Shown here: positions 46,536 through 55,559 of the stretch, piece by piece
Layout: every line of letters begins with the position of its first letter
Position numbering within the stretch: position 1 is the first letter of the stretch
Source: Chersky-840 sp963810195
Lineage (GTDB): Bacteria; Actinomycetota; Acidimicrobiia; Acidimicrobiales; UBA8190
NCBI GenBank assembly: GCA_963810195.1
Contig: CAWEMO010000001.1
Span: 1,178,001 to 1,242,000, forward strand
Length of the DNA stretch: 64,000 bases
Reading direction: 5' to 3'
Notes under the pieces: model-generated
What the model was told of the DNA's origin: nothing
Database searches by the model: none
Seen by the model: the letters and a program-made list of their open reading frames with translations, nothing else
Translations under genes and position numbers: made by a program

Positions 46536-46926
46536 AGCTGTACCAGTTCCCCGAGTCGTCTCGCAGGATCGCTTCGATGCCGTAGGGGCGTTCCGCCGGG
46601 GGTTGCGTGAACTCGACACCCCGGTCGGCGAGCACCCGGTAGTCCGAACGACAGTCGCTCGTGGCCATCACGCCCGGGCTCAATGCACCTTTGGCCACGA
46701 GCTCCCATACCTGCGCGGCCGTGTCCTCGTCGAGCATCGAATGCGACGGGTCCGTCAACAACAGCTCCTGTCCCGTGCTCCCCCGGCGCCGCACGGTCAG
46801 CCAGCGCATGCCGTTGTCCATGACGATGTCGTTGGTGAGCTCGCACCCCAGCTTCTCGACGTAGAACTCCTTGGCCGAGTCCTGGTCGAGGACCCAGACC
46901 GACACGATGGTGATTCCGGTGATCAT
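46516..46926 (-). CDS. Glyoxalase/VOC-family protein
   Basis: 136 residues. A single VOC module pair: ITIVSVWVLDQDSAKEFYVEKLGCEL, then MRWLTVRRRGSTGQELLLTDP and GIEAILRDDSGNWYSFTQR. The Glu in the last block is a usual metal ligand. The ATG at 46926 has GGGGAG seven bases upstream; an upstream ATG at 46986 has none. Function could be antibiotic resistance-like or a small-molecule dioxygenase/lyase; unknown. Confidence 0.85.
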   Translation of the reverse strand: MITGITIVSVWVLDQDSAKEFYVEKLGCELTNDIVMDNGMRWLTVRRRGSTGQELLLTDPSHSMLDEDTAAQVWELVAKGALSPGVMATSDCRSDYRVLADRGVEFTQPPAERPYGIEAILRDDSGNWYSFTQRTG

Positions 46927-47031
46927 GTGCGTCTCCCCGTCGTCGGCGCCGCCGGCCCCGGTGGATTCGGTGCCGCCGGCAGCCACCGTACGGCGACGGC
47001 ATCGAGCCCGCGGGCCCGGGCTCCTGCGGCG

Positions 47032-47985
47032 TCAGCCACCGTGGTGCGGTTTTCGACCTCGCCGGACCGGGGTGATCGAGCCCGAACAGAACCCCGCGGG
47101 GTTGTAGTCGTAATGGCCCGACGCCCACGGCGACTGGATCACGACGCGGGCGAAGGCCATGCAGGACGCCGACCCCGATCCGAGCACCCTCAAGATCCGG
47201 GAGTACGAGGGGTTCGACAGCAACGTCTTCGCCGTGGCGACGAGACCTGTCGCGAGATCGGGGAAGATCGGGATGCCGGTGTCCTGACCGCTCGCCGTGA
47301 ACTGGTGCGGGTACGAGGCCGCGTCGAGCGAGGTGTTCAGCGGATTGTCGGCCCAGAGCCCTCCCTCGTTGTCCATCCAGCGCCCCAACAGTTCGACGTT
47401 GTCCGCCGTCTCGGGGATGGCGCCTCGCGTCCCGGTCTGCTGATCGATCGCCCGGATCAATTGTGCGGCCGCCCGCGCCGTCCCGCCTGCAGGGGCGAGC
47501 ACCGTCGCCCCGGCGCGGCGCCGTCTCGCGGCCCGATGCGACGGCGGCACCGTGACGATGCCGGCGGGGAAGGTGACCGGGACCGCGCCGGGGACCGCAG
47601 CGAACGCGCTGGTCGTCGGGGGCGTGGGGCTGGTCGTCGGGGGCGTGGGGCTGGTCGTGGCCGGGGGAACGGTGCTCAGGGGTGCCGTCGGCGGCGGGGC
47701 CGTGGAGGGCGTGGTCGAAGAACTCGGTGCGTCGGTGCGCGGGGGCGAGCCGGATCCCGGTGCCGAGAGGCCCAGCTCGTGACCGGCGCCTCTGCGCACC
47801 GACGCTGCCGTCCCCGCCCGGAGGGTGCCCGCCCGGAGGGTGCCCGACCGGTGGGCGCTCGCCCCGTGCGTGCTCGCCGACCCCGCCGTGGAACCGAAGA
47901 CCAACCAGGAACCCAAGACCAGCGCCACGACGGCCGCGACGGTCATCACCTCCGACCGACGTCGACCCAGCTGTCGTCCCCCCAT
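47032..47985 (-). CDS. Secreted protein with Thr/Pro linker and putative wall-active C-terminal domain
   Basis: 317 residues. The N-terminal signal (MTVAAVVALVLGSWLVFGS) follows an RRR n-region. A low-complexity linker contains in-frame tandem repeats (GTLRAGTLRAGT and TSPTPPTTSPTPP, from 15-bp and 21-bp DNA repeats). The C-terminal domain (about 190-310) has AAAQLIRAIDQQTGTRGAI, RWMDNEGGLWADNPLNTSLD, FPDLATGLVATAKTLLS and VIQSPWASGHYDYNPAGFC. The 'W...EGG...NPLNT' pattern is seen in lysozyme/glucosaminidase-like domains, so a peptidoglycan role is suspected but not shown. ATG at 47985 with AGGGG upstream. Confidence 0.72.
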   Translation of the reverse strand: MGGRQLGRRRSEVMTVAAVVALVLGSWLVFGSTAGSASTHGASAHRSGTLRAGTLRAGTAASVRRGAGHELGLSAPGSGSPPRTDAPSSSTTPSTAPPPTAPLSTVPPATTSPTPPTTSPTPPTTSAFAAVPGAVPVTFPAGIVTVPPSHRAARRRRAGATVLAPAGGTARAAAQLIRAIDQQTGTRGAIPETADNVELLGRWMDNEGGLWADNPLNTSLDAASYPHQFTASGQDTGIPIFPDLATGLVATAKTLLSNPSYSRILRVLGSGSASCMAFARVVIQSPWASGHYDYNPAGFCSGSITPVRRGRKPHHGG

Positions 47986-48144
47986 CACCGCCCCTTCGGC
48001 GATCCTGACAACCGCCCGCCACTCCCTCCACCCACGATCGCACGGCCGGGCCCGCAGGGAAAGTGCCCGGGCACGGCGGACCCGGCGGGCCGGCCGCTGC
48101 AGATCCGCCGGCGCCGCCCGGCGCGGTCTGCCCGGGAGCGTCGG

Positions 48145-48438
48145 ATGCGACAAGATTGGGGGATGCCCGCCACACCGGCGCTCACCGCCGATTCCCGGTG
48201 GCCGCTTTGGATGACCGAGCACCGCTGGGCCGGGGCCATCGCCCTCGGGGTCGCCCTCGGCCTGGTGTGGGGAGCGACAGCCGGGGTCGTGGTCGCCACG
48301 CTGATCGGGTACGGGGTGTTGACGGTCCTGCGGGTGTCTCTTCTCCTCGGCATCCTCGTCGTCGGTGTCCCCACCCTGTTGTTCGCGCACCGGTCCTTGA
48401 AGACCCCCGAGCGACCCGGGCCACGTCACAGCCGATAG
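48145..48438 (+). CDS. Small two-helix membrane protein
   Basis: 97 residues from the ATG at 48145, which has GGGAG six bases upstream; an in-frame ATG at 48163 gives 91. Two hydrophobic segments (AGAIALGVALGLVWGATAGVVVATL and LTVLRVSLLLGILVVGVPTLL) with a short basic tail. No family recognised. A short 7-bp stem (TACCGGC/GCCGGTA, 48463-48481) follows and could help termination. Confidence 0.65.
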   Translation: MRQDWGMPATPALTADSRWPLWMTEHRWAGAIALGVALGLVWGATAGVVVATLIGYGVLTVLRVSLLLGILVVGVPTLLFAHRSLKTPERPGPRHSR

Positions 48439-48493
48439 CGACCGGGGAACGGGCCCGGGCGATACCGGCGTCAGGCCGGTAGCGTCACCGCCC

Positions 48494-49102
48494 ATGCAGC
48501 CGGATCCGGGGCGGGGGGACGAGGTCCGCAAGGCGCGCCGGGCCGACGTCGACACACTCGCCCGCATCCTGGCCCGGGCGTTCGACGACGACCCCCTCAC
48601 GACCTGGATGTTCCCCGACCCACGCGGCCGGCTCGAAAGGCTCCCCCGCATGTTCCGGGCGCTTCTGCGCGAAGCCCTCCCGCTCGACGAGGTCTACACC
48701 GTCGAGTCGCGGCGCGCGGCAGCATTCTGGAACCCGCCCGGCACCTTCCCGCTCGGTTGGAGGGCCAACACGAGGATGGGGTGGACCATGGCGCGGCTTA
48801 TGCGCCACCGGCTCCTCGACCGAGCCTCGGGGCTCTTGTACTTCGACCGCCACCACCCCAAGGAGCCCCACTGGTACCTGCAGATGCTCGGGACCGAGCC
48901 GGAATGGCAGGGAAAGGGCATCGGCTCGTCGCTGCTCGCACCGATCCTCGACCGTTGCGACCGGACCGGCGAGCGCGTCTACCTCGAGGCGTCCAAGGAG
49001 AAGAACATTCCCTTCTACGCCCGCCACGGTTTCGTGGTGACCGAGGAGATGCACGTGCCGAAGGGCCCCACGATGTGGGCCATGTGGCGCGACCCGCGGT
49101 GA
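48494..49102 (+). CDS. GNAT-family N-acetyltransferase
   Basis: 202 residues, intact. VRKARRADVDTLARILARAFDDDPLTTWMFPD opens the fold; the acetyl-CoA-binding loop is EWQGKGIGSSLLAPIL; YLEASKEKNIPFYARHGFVVTEEM completes motif B. Clear paralogue of the broken gene at 30232-30909 (same 'ARAFDDDP', 'HWYLxxLGTxPxxQ' and 'LExSKExNxxFYxxHGFxV' blocks). Substrate unknown. Confidence 0.9.
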   Translation: MQPDPGRGDEVRKARRADVDTLARILARAFDDDPLTTWMFPDPRGRLERLPRMFRALLREALPLDEVYTVESRRAAAFWNPPGTFPLGWRANTRMGWTMARLMRHRLLDRASGLLYFDRHHPKEPHWYLQMLGTEPEWQGKGIGSSLLAPILDRCDRTGERVYLEASKEKNIPFYARHGFVVTEEMHVPKGPTMWAMWRDPR

Positions 49103-49265
49103 GCCCGAGCGCCCTTCCTCTTTACCCGCGAACGCCCCCGCGTCTAGGGTGCCGACGAGGCCGACGGGACTACGGCGTCGATCGCGGGTGCACCGAAGGG
49201 CGTGGTGGACGGTAGGGCGGGGACCGATGGCGCGCATCTCAGAGCTCATCAAGGACTCGTGAACG

Positions 49266-50825
49266 ATGCCCACCATCCGATGGGTGTGTGTTTCTGACCT
49301 TCATCTGGGCGCACTCAACAGCGTCCTCACCTCGGTCCACCCAGACGGTGACCGCGTCGACCAGTCCTCGGTCTCGCCCGTCCTGGTCGCCCTGTGCGAG
49401 GCCCTGCGGGCCATGAGCCCGGGGGGGGACCCACCGCAGCTGGTCGTGCTGGGCGACCTCTTCGAACTGGCGTTGTGCTCCACCGACGATGCCGCGGCGA
49501 CCTTCGCCCACCTGATGGAGCACCTGCGACCGGGGAGGGCCGACGCGGCGGTGGCGCCGGTGATCCGCTTCATCCCGGGCAACCATGACCACCACCTCTG
49601 GAGCAGGGCCAGGGGCGACAGCTACGTGGACTACATGGCGAGCGTCCCCCTCCGCCAGGCACTGCGCCCCGAGCCCCACGCCACGTGCTTGCTGCCCGCC
49701 AACGACGCAATCCGGGTCCGGGACCGGATCGTCGAACTGATGGCGGCCCGGGCCGACACCGCGGCGCCGATCACGGTCGAACAGACCTACCCCAACCTGG
49801 GACTGGTGGACGCCTCGGGCAAGCGGGTGGTGGTGCTGACCCACGGACACTTCATCGAGCCCCTGTACCGGGCGATGTCGATGCTCGACGACGTCTTCCA
49901 ACGTGGATTCGACCTTCCCACGGTGCACAGTCTCGAGGCGGAGAACGGCGCCTGGATCGACTTCTTCTGGTCCTCGATGGGTGACAGCGGCGACGTCTCG
50001 GGTTGGTCGCGCGACCTGTACGAGTCGTTGCAGAGCGACGCGGCCATCGACTCGGAGATCAAGGCGATCCGGCGTGCCATCACGAGGGGTCGGGGATCCC
50101 GGGTGCGCAAGCGCATCGAGAGCGTGATCATCGGGGGGGCGCTGGTGGCTGCGGTGAAGACCACGCTCCGCCGCGAACGGCACCTCACCGAGGTGCTGAG
50201 CAAGAACGCCGACGCCGGGCTCACGGCCTTCCTTTCCGGGCCGGTGTCGGCCCAGATCGCCGAGGAGATCGGGGGGCCTGAGGAGGTCGCCTTCGTGTTC
50301 GGGCACACGCACAAGCCGTTTGTGGACTGTCGCCAGGCTCCGGGACTGCCAGGGGACATCCCCGTGATCAACACGGGCGGGTGGGTCGTCGACACTCCGG
50401 CGGCCGAGCCGCACAAGGGGGCGTCGGTTGTCCTCATCGACGAGGAGCTGAACGTGGCGATCCTCCGCTGCTACCTCCAGGGCACCGACCTCGACGACGG
50501 GATCCGAATCGACGGCCCGGAAGGCGATGCCACCAACCCTCTGGTCGACGACCTGCGGAGCAGGATCGACCCGTCCCGGGACCCGTGGCTCTCCCTGGCC
50601 CACGCCACCACGAAGATCGAGCGGGAGCGGCGGGTCCAGCTCGATGGCCGTCTGCACGACACGTCCCGACGCAACGACGACGGCCGGCGAGAAGACGGCC
50701 GGCGAGAAGACGGCCGGGCGGGCGCCGACGGGCCCTTGTGGACGACTCCAGGGCCCCCCGCAGGGCCGCCGACCACCGCCTCGGTGCCCCACGCGTCGCC
50801 GGCCGCCAAGGAGAGGAGGACGTGA
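49266..50825 (+). CDS. Calcineurin-like metallophosphoesterase
   Basis: 519 residues. The full metallophosphoesterase motif set is present: VSDLHLG, LGDLFEL, IPGNHDHHLW, LTHGH and FGHTHKP. The region between GNHD and GHTH contains a long insertion of mostly helical sequence (about residues 190-320). The C-terminal 60 residues are Arg/Asp/Pro-rich and contain a 15-bp tandem DNA repeat (50679-50717) coding DGRRE units. A 12-codon frame (ATG at 49227, MARISELIKDS) ends four bases before the ATG and could be a leader. The gene overlaps the next by four bases (GTGA), implying a shared operon with a GMC oxidoreductase. Substrate unknown. Confidence 0.85.
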   Translation: MPTIRWVCVSDLHLGALNSVLTSVHPDGDRVDQSSVSPVLVALCEALRAMSPGGDPPQLVVLGDLFELALCSTDDAAATFAHLMEHLRPGRADAAVAPVIRFIPGNHDHHLWSRARGDSYVDYMASVPLRQALRPEPHATCLLPANDAIRVRDRIVELMAARADTAAPITVEQTYPNLGLVDASGKRVVVLTHGHFIEPLYRAMSMLDDVFQRGFDLPTVHSLEAENGAWIDFFWSSMGDSGDVSGWSRDLYESLQSDAAIDSEIKAIRRAITRGRGSRVRKRIESVIIGGALVAAVKTTLRRERHLTEVLSKNADAGLTAFLSGPVSAQIAEEIGGPEEVAFVFGHTHKPFVDCRQAPGLPGDIPVINTGGWVVDTPAAEPHKGASVVLIDEELNVAILRCYLQGTDLDDGIRIDGPEGDATNPLVDDLRSRIDPSRDPWLSLAHATTKIERERRVQLDGRLHDTSRRNDDGRREDGRREDGRAGADGPLWTTPGPPAGPPTTASVPHASPAAKERRT

Positions 50826-53800
50826 CGGACCGCCTGTCGCGACCGCTAACGGAGCTGCGAGAGCACTACGACGTCATCGTGGTGGGCTCCGGATACGGCG
50901 GGAGCATCGCCGCCTCCCGGCTCAGCCGTGCCGGTCGGAACGTGGCCCTGCTCGAGCGGGGCCGCGAGATCCTTCCGGGCGAGTACCCCGCGACAAGCGA
51001 GGAGGCGAGGCGCAACCTTCAGGCGAGCACCCCCGAGGGCGACACCGGTGATCCTCGCGACCTGTACTGGTTCCATGTGGGGACCGACATAAACGTGTTC
51101 TCGGGGTGCGGGCTCGGAGGCACGTCGCTCGTCAACGCGAACGTGTCCCTGCGCCCCGACCCGCGGATCTTCGACGACCCGCGGTGGCCGCGGTCGCTGC
51201 GAGAGGACAAGACGGGTCTCGAGGACGGATTCGCCCGTGCCGAGGCGATGCTCACCCCGAGCGCCTATCCCGCGTCGTTCCCCCCTCTGGCCAAGATGGG
51301 CGCCCTGCGCGACGCCGCCGGCGGTGCGGCCTGGTACCCGACACCGGTCAACGTCACCTTCCGGGCCGGCGCCAACGCCGCCGGGGTCCACCAGGAGGCG
51401 TGCACCGGATGCGGGGACTGCGTGACGGGCTGCAACACGGGCGCCAAGAACACGCTGCTCATGAATTACCTCCCCGACGCCGTCGCACACGGCGCGCAGA
51501 TCTTCACCGAGGTCGACGTGCGTTGGGTGGAGAAGGCAGCCGGGGAAGACGACGGGCCCGACGGAGAACCGGCGCGGTGGGTGGTGCGTGCCCAGCCCCT
51601 TGGCGGTCGCCGGGACCACTTCGAGGCGCCACCGCTGGCCGTCACCGCCGACGTCGTGGTCCTGGCGGCCGGCACGCTCGGCACCTCCCGACTCCTCTTG
51701 CAGTCGCGCCGCCACGGCCTCGGCGTGTCGGACAGGCTCGGGCACCACTTCAGCGGGAACGGCGACGTGCTGGGCTTCTCCTTCCGGCCGGGCCGGCCGG
51801 TGCGGGCCGTCGGTGCCGGTCACCGCGCCCCGGACCACGACCGTCCCGCCGGCCCGTGCATCACCTCTGTCATCGACAAGCGCGGCGGTGTCCCGGTCGA
51901 GGACGGCATCATCATCGAGGACGCCGTGGTCCCCGGGGCGGTGGCGGGCCTACTCCCGCTGCAGCTGCTCCCCCAGCTGGGCGCGTCCTGGGTGCGGCGC
52001 CGCCTGCGCGGCGGTGGGCCGATGCGGGCACTGCTGAGCGTGCTCACCGGAGGCAGGCGCGGCCTGACCGAGCACATCCAGACCCTTCTGGTCATGGGCA
52101 ACGACGACGACGAAGGCTCGGTCGTCCTCGAGGGCGAGCGGGTGCGGGTCCGGTGGCCGGGGGCGGGCATCAGCCGGTACTACGAGCGGGCGAACGTCGT
52201 CGTGGGGACGGTGGCGTCGGCCGGCGACGGGACGTTCATGCACAACCCGATCTGGTCGCGGGCGCTGCGCCACAGCCTGATCACCGTCCACCCGCTCGGA
52301 GGCTGCGTCATGGCCCAACGGGCCGAGGACGGCGTGGTGGACGACCGCGGTCAGGTCTTCTGCGGGACAACCGGCTCCGCGGTGCACGACGGGCTGCTGG
52401 TGTGGGACGGCTCGATCGTGCCGCGCCCGCTCGGAGTCAACCCGCTCCTCACGATCTCCGCACTGGCCGAGCGAGGCGCCTTCGCGCTCGCCGCCGACAG
52501 GGGATGGAGCCTCGACCAGGCGGGAGGGCGTTGCCCCGAGGCCGCCGGCACGGCGGCGGCGCCCTCCCCGCCCGACAAGCCCGGCCTGCGATTCACCGAG
52601 CGCATGGCGGGCTACTGGTCGCCCACCGAGGCCGATGCAGTCGCCGACTACGCGTCGGCGTCGAGCCTCGGCGAGGCGTCGGGCTCCGCGCTCGCCTTCG
52701 TGTTGACCCTGACGACCGACGACCTGCGCGCCGAGATCGCGGACCTGGCCCGGCCCATGTCGGCGGTGGGCACGGTGCATGCGCCTGCGCTGAGCCCGGA
52801 GCCGCTCACCGTGCAGGACGGGCAGTTCCAGCTCATGGTGGCCGACGACGCGCTCCATCCCGAACGCGGGCACATGTGGTACCGGCTCCCCCTCGCCGCC
52901 CCTGACGGTCGCCGTTTCGACTTCACCGGCTTCAAGACGGTCGCACCCGGTACCCTCGACGACGTCTGGGCGGCCACGACGACGCTGTATGTGACCTTGC
53001 GGCGCGACGGTCCCGAGGGCCCCGTGCTCGGCCGGGGGATACTCCGCATCAAGGCCGAGGACTTCGCCAAGCAGTTGCGGACGATGTCGGTCACCGGCCC
53101 CGTGAGCACACTCGAGCGGCTGAACCTCGAAGGGCGGTTCGGCCGGGCGTTCGCGGGCCGGCTGTACGAGGAATACGGCTCGGTGGTGCACCCGTCCAAC
53201 CGGTTCAACCGGCATGCGGCGCCGCGGCGCCGACGCCCGCTCGACCTGCCGCCGCGCCAGGAGATGGAGTACCGGACCGCGGACGGGGTGGCACTCCGGT
53301 TGGCGCACTACCGCGGCGGGACCCGGGGCCCGGTGCTCCTGGTCCACGGCATGGGCGCGAACCCGCTCACGTTCATGCTCGACACGATCCAGCCGAACCT
53401 CGCCGAGTACCTGGTCGGACACGGCTTCGACGTCTGGGTGCAGGAATGGCGGGGCTCGACCCTCCTGCCGACGGCGCGCACGCAGTTCAACGCGGATGAC
53501 GTTGCTCACCACGACCACGCTGCGGTGCAGGCGGCGATCCGGGAGCAGACCGGCAACAGCGACTTCCACGTGGTGTCGCATTGCGTGGGCAGCATCACGT
53601 GGATGATGGCCACCTTGGCCGGCACGGCCGCGCCGACGTCCCTGCTGTGCTCGTCTGTCGCCCTGCACCCGGTGGGACCGACGATGACCCGTATCAAGGC
53701 CGGGCTCCATCTGGCGGGCCTGATGAAGGACATCGGGATCGGGATGCTCACCACCGACTCGTTCTCGGGCGAGTCGGTGGGCGCCCGGCTCGTCGACGTG

Positions 53801-54265
53801 GCCCTGCGGGTGTACCCGATACCGAAGGCCGAACGGTGCGATCAGGCCGTGTGCCGGCGACTGGCCTTCATCTACGGCGTGGCCGTGCATCATCCCAACG
53901 TGAACGAGCTCACCCACACCACGATGCACGAGCTGTTCGGCCCCACCGACATGACGATGATGGCGCATCTTTCGCGCATGGCCGAGGCGGAGCGCGTACT
54001 GAGCGCCGACGGCTCCGACGACTACTTTCCCCACCTGGAGCGGCTACGGCGCCCCATCACGTTCCTGTCGGGCCGCCACAACCTGGTCTGGCTCCCCGAG
54101 TCGACCGAACGCACCTACTCGTTGCTGTGCGACCAACTGGGCCAGGACTTCTTCCGGAGGGAGGTGTTCGACGCCTACGGGCATCAGGACGTCATGATCG
54201 GAGCCGACGCAGCGCGCGACACCTTCCCGGCCGTGCTCGATCACCTCGACCGGGTCAACGCCTGA
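50822..54265 (+). CDS. GMC oxidoreductase (cholesterol-oxidase-like) fused to alpha/beta hydrolase
   Basis: 1147 residues, intact. Residues 1-560 are a GMC flavoprotein: FAD loop DVIVVGSGYGGSIAASRLSRAG, SGCGLGGTSLVNANV, and the terminal HPLGGCVMAQ and DGSIVPRPLGVNPLLTISALAER. Cysteines 194, 197, 200 and 204 (CTGCGDCVTGC) resemble a ferredoxin loop. A bridge of about 240 residues leads to an alpha/beta hydrolase (from about 813): LLVHGMGANPLTFM, and SHCVGSITWM, where Cys921 takes the nucleophile place, as in PHA synthases and dienelactone hydrolases. The His is probably in YGHQDVMIG. GTG start with AGGAGAGGAGGA before it. Likely oxidises and cleaves a sterol- or lipid-like substrate; inference. 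Confidence 0.88.
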   Translation: MTDRLSRPLTELREHYDVIVVGSGYGGSIAASRLSRAGRNVALLERGREILPGEYPATSEEARRNLQASTPEGDTGDPRDLYWFHVGTDINVFSGCGLGGTSLVNANVSLRPDPRIFDDPRWPRSLREDKTGLEDGFARAEAMLTPSAYPASFPPLAKMGALRDAAGGAAWYPTPVNVTFRAGANAAGVHQEACTGCGDCVTGCNTGAKNTLLMNYLPDAVAHGAQIFTEVDVRWVEKAAGEDDGPDGEPARWVVRAQPLGGRRDHFEAPPLAVTADVVVLAAGTLGTSRLLLQSRRHGLGVSDRLGHHFSGNGDVLGFSFRPGRPVRAVGAGHRAPDHDRPAGPCITSVIDKRGGVPVEDGIIIEDAVVPGAVAGLLPLQLLPQLGASWVRRRLRGGGPMRALLSVLTGGRRGLTEHIQTLLVMGNDDDEGSVVLEGERVRVRWPGAGISRYYERANVVVGTVASAGDGTFMHNPIWSRALRHSLITVHPLGGCVMAQRAEDGVVDDRGQVFCGTTGSAVHDGLLVWDGSIVPRPLGVNPLLTISALAERGAFALAADRGWSLDQAGGRCPEAAGTAAAPSPPDKPGLRFTERMAGYWSPTEADAVADYASASSLGEASGSALAFVLTLTTDDLRAEIADLARPMSAVGTVHAPALSPEPLTVQDGQFQLMVADDALHPERGHMWYRLPLAAPDGRRFDFTGFKTVAPGTLDDVWAATTTLYVTLRRDGPEGPVLGRGILRIKAEDFAKQLRTMSVTGPVSTLERLNLEGRFGRAFAGRLYEEYGSVVHPSNRFNRHAAPRRRRPLDLPPRQEMEYRTADGVALRLAHYRGGTRGPVLLVHGMGANPLTFMLDTIQPNLAEYLVGHGFDVWVQEWRGSTLLPTARTQFNADDVAHHDHAAVQAAIREQTGNSDFHVVSHCVGSITWMMATLAGTAAPTSLLCSSVALHPVGPTMTRIKAGLHLAGLMKDIGIGMLTTDSFSGESVGARLVDVALRVYPIPKAERCDQAVCRRLAFIYGVAVHHPNVNELTHTTMHELFGPTDMTMMAHLSRMAEAERVLSADGSDDYFPHLERLRRPITFLSGRHNLVWLPESTERTYSLLCDQLGQDFFRREVFDAYGHQDVMIGADAARDTFPAVLDHLDRVNA

Positions 54266-54285
54266 CCCGGCAGCGAGGGCGACCC

Positions 54286-54771
54286 TTGGCGAAGTCCTAC
54301 GACTTCGGGACGCGCGTGGTCACGAGGGGATCCCCCGACGCGGTGTACCGGCTGCTCGCCGAGGCCACGTCGTGGAGGGACTGGGCCGGGCCGCTCGTGA
54401 CCCGTTCCCGATGGGAGGTCGAACCCGACGCCGGCGGCACCGGCGGCAGGCGCCGTCTGGGCCGGCCCCCCTTCATGGTCCGCGAGGAGATCACCGCGGC
54501 AGACCCCCCGCACCATCACGCCTACCGGCTGCTGAGCGGCCAACCGGTCCGCTCCTACCGTGCCGAGGTCCACATCTCCCGGATCACCGATCCCGCGACG
54601 GCCACGAGCCCGGCCCGAAACAGCACACCGACGAGCGCGGCCCCGGGCACGCTCATCGAATGGACCGGGACCGTCGTCCCCCTGCTGCCGGGCACGGGAC
54701 GGTTGACGTCGTTTCTCTTCCGACGCATGGTGCACGGCTTCGCGACACGCCTGGCGGCCGCGGCGCAGTGA
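54286..54771 (+). CDS. SRPBCC (polyketide cyclase/START-like) protein
   Basis: 161 residues. The predicted start is TTG at 54286, with GAGGGC about seven bases upstream, 21 bases after the GMC-hydrolase stop. The fold signature is YDFGTRVVTRGSPDAVYRLLAEATSWRDWAGPLVTRSRWE (in parts), EITAADPPHHHAYRL, and the C-terminal helix FLFRRMVHGFATRLAAA. Such proteins bind hydrophobic ligands in a cavity. In this operon it may carry the oxidoreductase substrate. Confidence 0.8.
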   Translation: MAKSYDFGTRVVTRGSPDAVYRLLAEATSWRDWAGPLVTRSRWEVEPDAGGTGGRRRLGRPPFMVREEITAADPPHHHAYRLLSGQPVRSYRAEVHISRITDPATATSPARNSTPTSAAPGTLIEWTGTVVPLLPGTGRLTSFLFRRMVHGFATRLAAAAQ

Positions 54772-54813
54772 CGTTTTCCCGGGCCGAGGACGGGGGCGCT
54801 AACCTTCTCGCCA

Positions 54814-55554
54814 ATGCTGCTCGTCATTGGCGCCGTCCTTGCCGGGCTGCTCGTGTCCCAAGTCGCCCTGCTGGTGTCGACGGTATACCTCCACCGGTGC
54901 CTGTCGCACCGTGCGCTGCGACTCTCCCCCGGTGTCCAGGCGGCGTGCCGGGTGCTCATCTGGGTGAGCACCGGGATGCGGCCACGGCAGTGGGTGGCGG
55001 TCCACCGCAAGCACCACGCCTTCACCGACACCGAACGCGACCCCCACTCCCCCATTATCCTGGGCTTCCCGCGGGTCCAGTTCGCCAACGCCCTGCTGTA
55101 CCGGAAGGTGGCCCGCGACCAGGCGGCGGTGTCGCGCTACGCCCGGGACCTTCCCGCCGACCGATGGGACCGCCTCCTCTTCGACCACGCGGTTGTCGGC
55201 CTGGGCCTCGGAGTGGGCATCTTCGTCGTGTTGTTCGGTTGGGAGCTCGCCCTCGTGGCGGCGGCGGTCCACGCCGTCTACTACCTGCTGGGCGGAGGAG
55301 CCATCAACGCCATCGGCCATCGATGGGGACGACGGCCCTTCGACAACCTGGCCACGAACAACCAGTGGCTGGCGTGGCTCGTGGTGGGCGAGGGCCTGCA
55401 CAACAACCACCACGCGGCCACCACGTCGAGCCGGTTCAGCCTGGCGAGGGGCGAGGTCGACCCGGGGTGGTGGTGCATCCGGCTCCTGGTCCGCATGCGC
55501 TGCGCCACCCTCCGGGACACGAGCACGGTCGCGAGGCTGAACGCGACTCCCTGA
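54814..55554 (+). CDS. Membrane fatty-acid desaturase (delta-9 acyl-CoA desaturase type)
   Basis: 246 residues with four likely membrane helices and the three di-iron histidine boxes: HRCLSHR, HRKHHAF and GLHNNHHAA. The NAINHxxG-type fourth block appears as INAIGHRWG. Similar in layout to stearoyl-CoA desaturases but shorter. It lies 42 bases after the SRPBCC gene on the same strand, consistent with one lipid-related transcript. The frame is intact. Confidence 0.9.
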   Translation: MLLVIGAVLAGLLVSQVALLVSTVYLHRCLSHRALRLSPGVQAACRVLIWVSTGMRPRQWVAVHRKHHAFTDTERDPHSPIILGFPRVQFANALLYRKVARDQAAVSRYARDLPADRWDRLLFDHAVVGLGLGVGIFVVLFGWELALVAAAVHAVYYLLGGGAINAIGHRWGRRPFDNLATNNQWLAWLVVGEGLHNNHHAATTSSRFSLARGEVDPGWWCIRLLVRMRCATLRDTSTVARLNATP

Positions 55555-55559
55555 GGCCC

